Below, one piece after another: positions 62,154 through 64,000 of a stretch of 64,000 bases of DNA. The first letter of the stretch is position 1, and every line of letters starts with the position of its first letter. The notes beneath the pieces are model-generated. The model saw only the letters and a program-made list of their open reading frames with translations, was not told the DNA's origin and did no database searches. The position numbers and the translations under genes were made by a program. The DNA is from Methylobacterium aquaticum (GTDB lineage Bacteria > Pseudomonadota > Alphaproteobacteria > Rhizobiales > Beijerinckiaceae), in the NCBI RefSeq assembly GCF_016804325.1, contig NZ_CP043627.1:729001-793000 (forward strand), read 5' to 3'.

Positions 62154-62244
62154 AAAAAAGGCCACACGCGAGGTGTGGCCCAAGTCTAGGGAGGAAACGC
62201 CCAAAGAGGGCAGCAACGCCGCGACGCCATCGCCGCGTTGCCAT
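62154..62244 (-). ncRNA. suhB/MmgR (alpha-r8)-type small RNA
   Basis: Read on the minus strand: a first hairpin gcaacgc(62241-62235)...gcgttgc(62219-62213), then an open region with the conserved tttcctccctagactt (about 62197-62182), then a terminator hairpin ggccacac/gtgtggcc (62180-62160) followed by TTTTTT (62159-62154). Hairpin, CU-rich CCUCCCU single strand, and Rho-independent end in this order match the Rhizobiales suhB motif / MmgR sRNA, which in Sinorhizobium fine-tunes PHB-granule proteins. Length is about 90 nt. The CCUCCC segment would pair with Shine-Dalgarno sequences. Confidence 0.82.
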
Positions 62245-62247
62245 TCA

Positions 62248-62276
62248 AAGCTATGGCCTGCCGGCCCGGCTGGCAA
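62248..62276 (-). promoter_or_regulatory. Promoter of the suhB/MmgR-type sRNA
   Basis: TTGCCA (62276-62271), a 17-bp spacer and TAGCTT (62253-62248) on the minus strand place the start point near 62243, exactly at the first hairpin. Confidence 0.65.
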
Positions 62277-62415
62277 GGGTCCATTCGCCCGTTGTGGCAT
62301 CCTCGTCGCATGTGATGCGTCGGCGCAACGTCCCGCTCCGCGTCGATCCACCCGACCGGATCCGTCTCTGCCGCGTTTCGCTCTCGCCGTCGCAAATCCG
62401 CTGGAGGCCGCCGCG

Positions 62416-63294
62416 ATGACGCCCACCGAGCCCGTGACGCGTCGCATCCCGGTCCGCGGCCTGACCCTGTCGGTCGCCGAGGCCGGCCCGGAGGACGGGC
62501 CGCTCACCGTGCTGCTCCACGGCTTTCCCGAGACCTGGTGGAGCTGGCGGCACCAGATCGGTCCGCTGGCGGCGGCGGGCCTGCGGGTGGTGGCGCCGGA
62601 CCAGCGCGGCTACGGCCTGTCGAGCCGGCCGGAGGGAATCGCGGCCTACCATCTCGACCGCCTCGCCGACGACGTGATCGGCCTCGCCGACGCCCTCGGC
62701 CGCGAGCGCTTCCGTCTCGTCGGGCACGATTGGGGCGGCCTCGTCGCCTGGTGGGTGGCCGCGCGCCATCCCGACCGCCTGGAGCGGCTGGCGATCCTCA
62801 ACGCGCCGCATCCCGACGTGTTCGGCGCCTATGCCCGCCGGCACCCGAGCCAGATGCTCCGGAGCGTCTATGTCGGGCTGTTCCAGCTTCCGGGCCTGCC
62901 CGAGGCCCTGTTGCGCGCCGGCGACTGCGCGGCCCTGCGCCGGGCCCTGACGAATTCGAGCCGGCCCGGCGCCTTCTCGCCCCACGATCTCGATCTCTAC
63001 GCCGCCGCCTGGCGCCGGCCGGGCGCCATCACGGCGATGCTGAACTGGTACCGGGCCCTGCGCCTACCCCGGACGCCGGCGCCCGGACCGATCCGGCCGC
63101 CGGTCCTGGTGCTGTGGGGCGAGCGCGACACGGCGCTCGAACGCGGTCTCGCCGCCGAGAGCCTGCGCCTCTGCGCGCAGGGCGCGGTGCGGTATTTCCC
63201 GCAGGCCACCCACTGGCTCCAGCACGAGGAGCCGGCAGCGGTCGGCGAGGCCCTGATCGGGTTCCTGACCGCCCCGGCCGGGGCGAAAGCCTGA
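62416..63294 (+). CDS. Alpha/beta hydrolase, epoxide hydrolase-like
   Basis: The protein has 292 residues from an ATG with ggaggcc upstream. The oxyanion motif is LLHGFPETWWSWRHQI (HGFP as in epoxide hydrolases), the nucleophile elbow LVGHDWGGLVAWWVA (Asp nucleophile), the acid WGERDTALE and the histidine THWLQHEEP. A cap domain (about 150-205) contains YVGLFQLPGLPEALL and NWYRAL, where a cap tyrosine would activate the epoxide. The Asp nucleophile and cap tyrosine favour soluble epoxide hydrolase over haloalkane dehalogenase. It is convergent with trpC, 4 bp apart. Confidence 0.88.
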   Translation: MTPTEPVTRRIPVRGLTLSVAEAGPEDGPLTVLLHGFPETWWSWRHQIGPLAAAGLRVVAPDQRGYGLSSRPEGIAAYHLDRLADDVIGLADALGRERFRLVGHDWGGLVAWWVAARHPDRLERLAILNAPHPDVFGAYARRHPSQMLRSVYVGLFQLPGLPEALLRAGDCAALRRALTNSSRPGAFSPHDLDLYAAAWRRPGAITAMLNWYRALRLPRTPAPGPIRPPVLVLWGERDTALERGLAAESLRLCAQGAVRYFPQATHWLQHEEPAAVGEALIGFLTAPAGAKA

Positions 63295-63298
63295 ACGG

Positions 63299-64000
63299 TC
63301 AGGTTTGAGCGCCGAACAGCAGCTGCTTCGTCGCCGCCGTCACGTCGTCCTGCCGCATCAGGCTCTCGCCGACCAGGAACGTCCGGATGCCGGCACGCGC
63401 CAGGAACTGCGCGTCGGCATGGCCGCCGATGCCGCTCTCGCCGACCAGGATCCGGTCCGGCGGCACCAGCGGGCTCAGGCGGGCGGCGTTGTCGAGGGAG
63501 ACCTCGAAGGTGCGCAAGGAGCGGTTGTTGACGCCGATGAGCCGGGTGCCGAGGGGCAGGGCGCGCGCCAGCTCCACCTCGTCATGCACCTCGACCAGCA
63601 CGTCCATGCCGAGGTCGTGCGCGGTCTCGACCAGCGCCGACGCCTCGTCGTCGTCGAGGCTTGCCATGATGACCAGGATGCAGTCGGCGCCCCAGGCCCG
63701 GGCCTCGACCACCTGGTAGGGCTCGAACAGGAAGTCCTTGCGCAGGACCGGCAGCGAGCAGGCGGCCCGCGCCGCCGTCAGGTATTCGGGCTTGCCCTTG
63801 AACGAGGGCTCGTCGGTGAGGACCGACAGGCAGGTGGCGCCGCCGGCCTCGTAGGCGCGGGCGAGCGCCGGCGGGTCGAAATCCTCGCGGATCAGGCCAC
63901 GGGACGGCGACGCCTTCTTGATCTCGGCGATCAGCGCGAAGCGATCTTGCGCCACATGCGCCGCGATCGCATCGGCGAAGCCCCGGGGCGGGTCGGCCTT
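63299..64000 (-). CDS. trpC: Indole-3-glycerol phosphate synthase, N-terminus cut by the window edge
   Basis: About 234 C-terminal residues are present. [20 protein letters not shown] (catalytic Lys and substrate phosphate-binding region), [75 protein letters not shown] and [16 protein letters not shown] are the TrpC barrel motifs with all catalytic residues in view. It closes the pyrrole ring of tryptophan. Reading is open to 64000, so the start lies to the right. The ATG-like codon at 63955 is internal. Confidence 0.95.
   Translation of the reverse strand, partial: KADPPRGFADAIAAHVAQDRFALIAEIKKASPSRGLIREDFDPPALARAYEAGGATCLSVLTDEPSFKGKPEYLTAARAACSLPVLRKDFLFEPYQVVEARAWGADCILVIMASLDDDEASALVETAHDLGMDVLVEVHDEVELARALPLGTRLIGVNNRSLRTFEVSLDNAARLSPLVPPDRILVGESGIGGHADAQFLARAGIRTFLVGESLMRQDDVTAATKQLLFGAQT

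Overview
The window is a 64 kb piece of a very GC-rich chromosome. I read it as an alphaproteobacterium of the Rhizobiales, most likely Methylobacteriaceae. Reasons: an rpsF-rpsR-DUF2232-rplI-dnaB-alr run, a RegB/RegA redox two-component pair, a class II DAHP synthase, an alphaproteobacterial-type GTTC-N7-GTTC LexA box, a suhB/MmgR-type small RNA and dense palindromic intergenic repeats. The genus is inferred from overall feel and was not tested by a search.

Layout. 0-1 kb: start of an alternative complex III operon (actA, then actB running off the edge). 2-5.3 kb: two MFS transporters (DHA2 type and oxalate/formate type). 5.3-9.2 kb: repeats, a YkuD lipoprotein, and an IS110-family element inserted in a REP-like palindrome. 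9.2-16.1 kb: accA, the ribosomal protein/replicative helicase block and alr. 16.3-21 kb: an acyl-CoA dehydrogenase, SfnG, small proteins and glutaryl-CoA dehydrogenase. 21-25.2 kb: RegA, RegB, a 49-residue membrane ORF, PRC-barrel and GNAT proteins. 25.8-29.4 kb: a PAP2 phosphatase-autotransporter. 30-36.4 kb: signalling proteins (MCP, HD-GYP, and a GGDEF-EAL gene broken by two frameshifts). 36.6-41.6 kb: MocR-type regulator, deoC and a deacetylase-like exported protein. 41.8-50 kb: tRNA-Glu, PilZ, DAHP synthase, an rpiA-DUF2059-ligase-gor operon, gph and two tRNA-Val. 50-64 kb: SbmA-like ABC exporter, 2OG oxygenase, ParA with an overlapping partner, acetolactate-synthase-like enzyme, regulators, a sugar kinase, the sRNA, an epoxide hydrolase-like protein and the end of trpC.

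The most informative object is the IS110-family element (7913-9122). Its 5' non-coding end can be read as a complete IS621-type bridge RNA. One internal loop carries guides matching the REP target on both sides of an AT core. A second loop carries guides matching the element's own right and left ends. The target can be rebuilt exactly from the second arm of the same palindrome. Joining the two ends in a circle would create a sigma70-like promoter that is absent in the integrated form.

Three palindromic repeat families (a 'cctcatcctgaggtg' family, a 'ccccgggat' REP family and a 'ccctccccc' family) fill most intergenic gaps and account for most non-coding sequence here.
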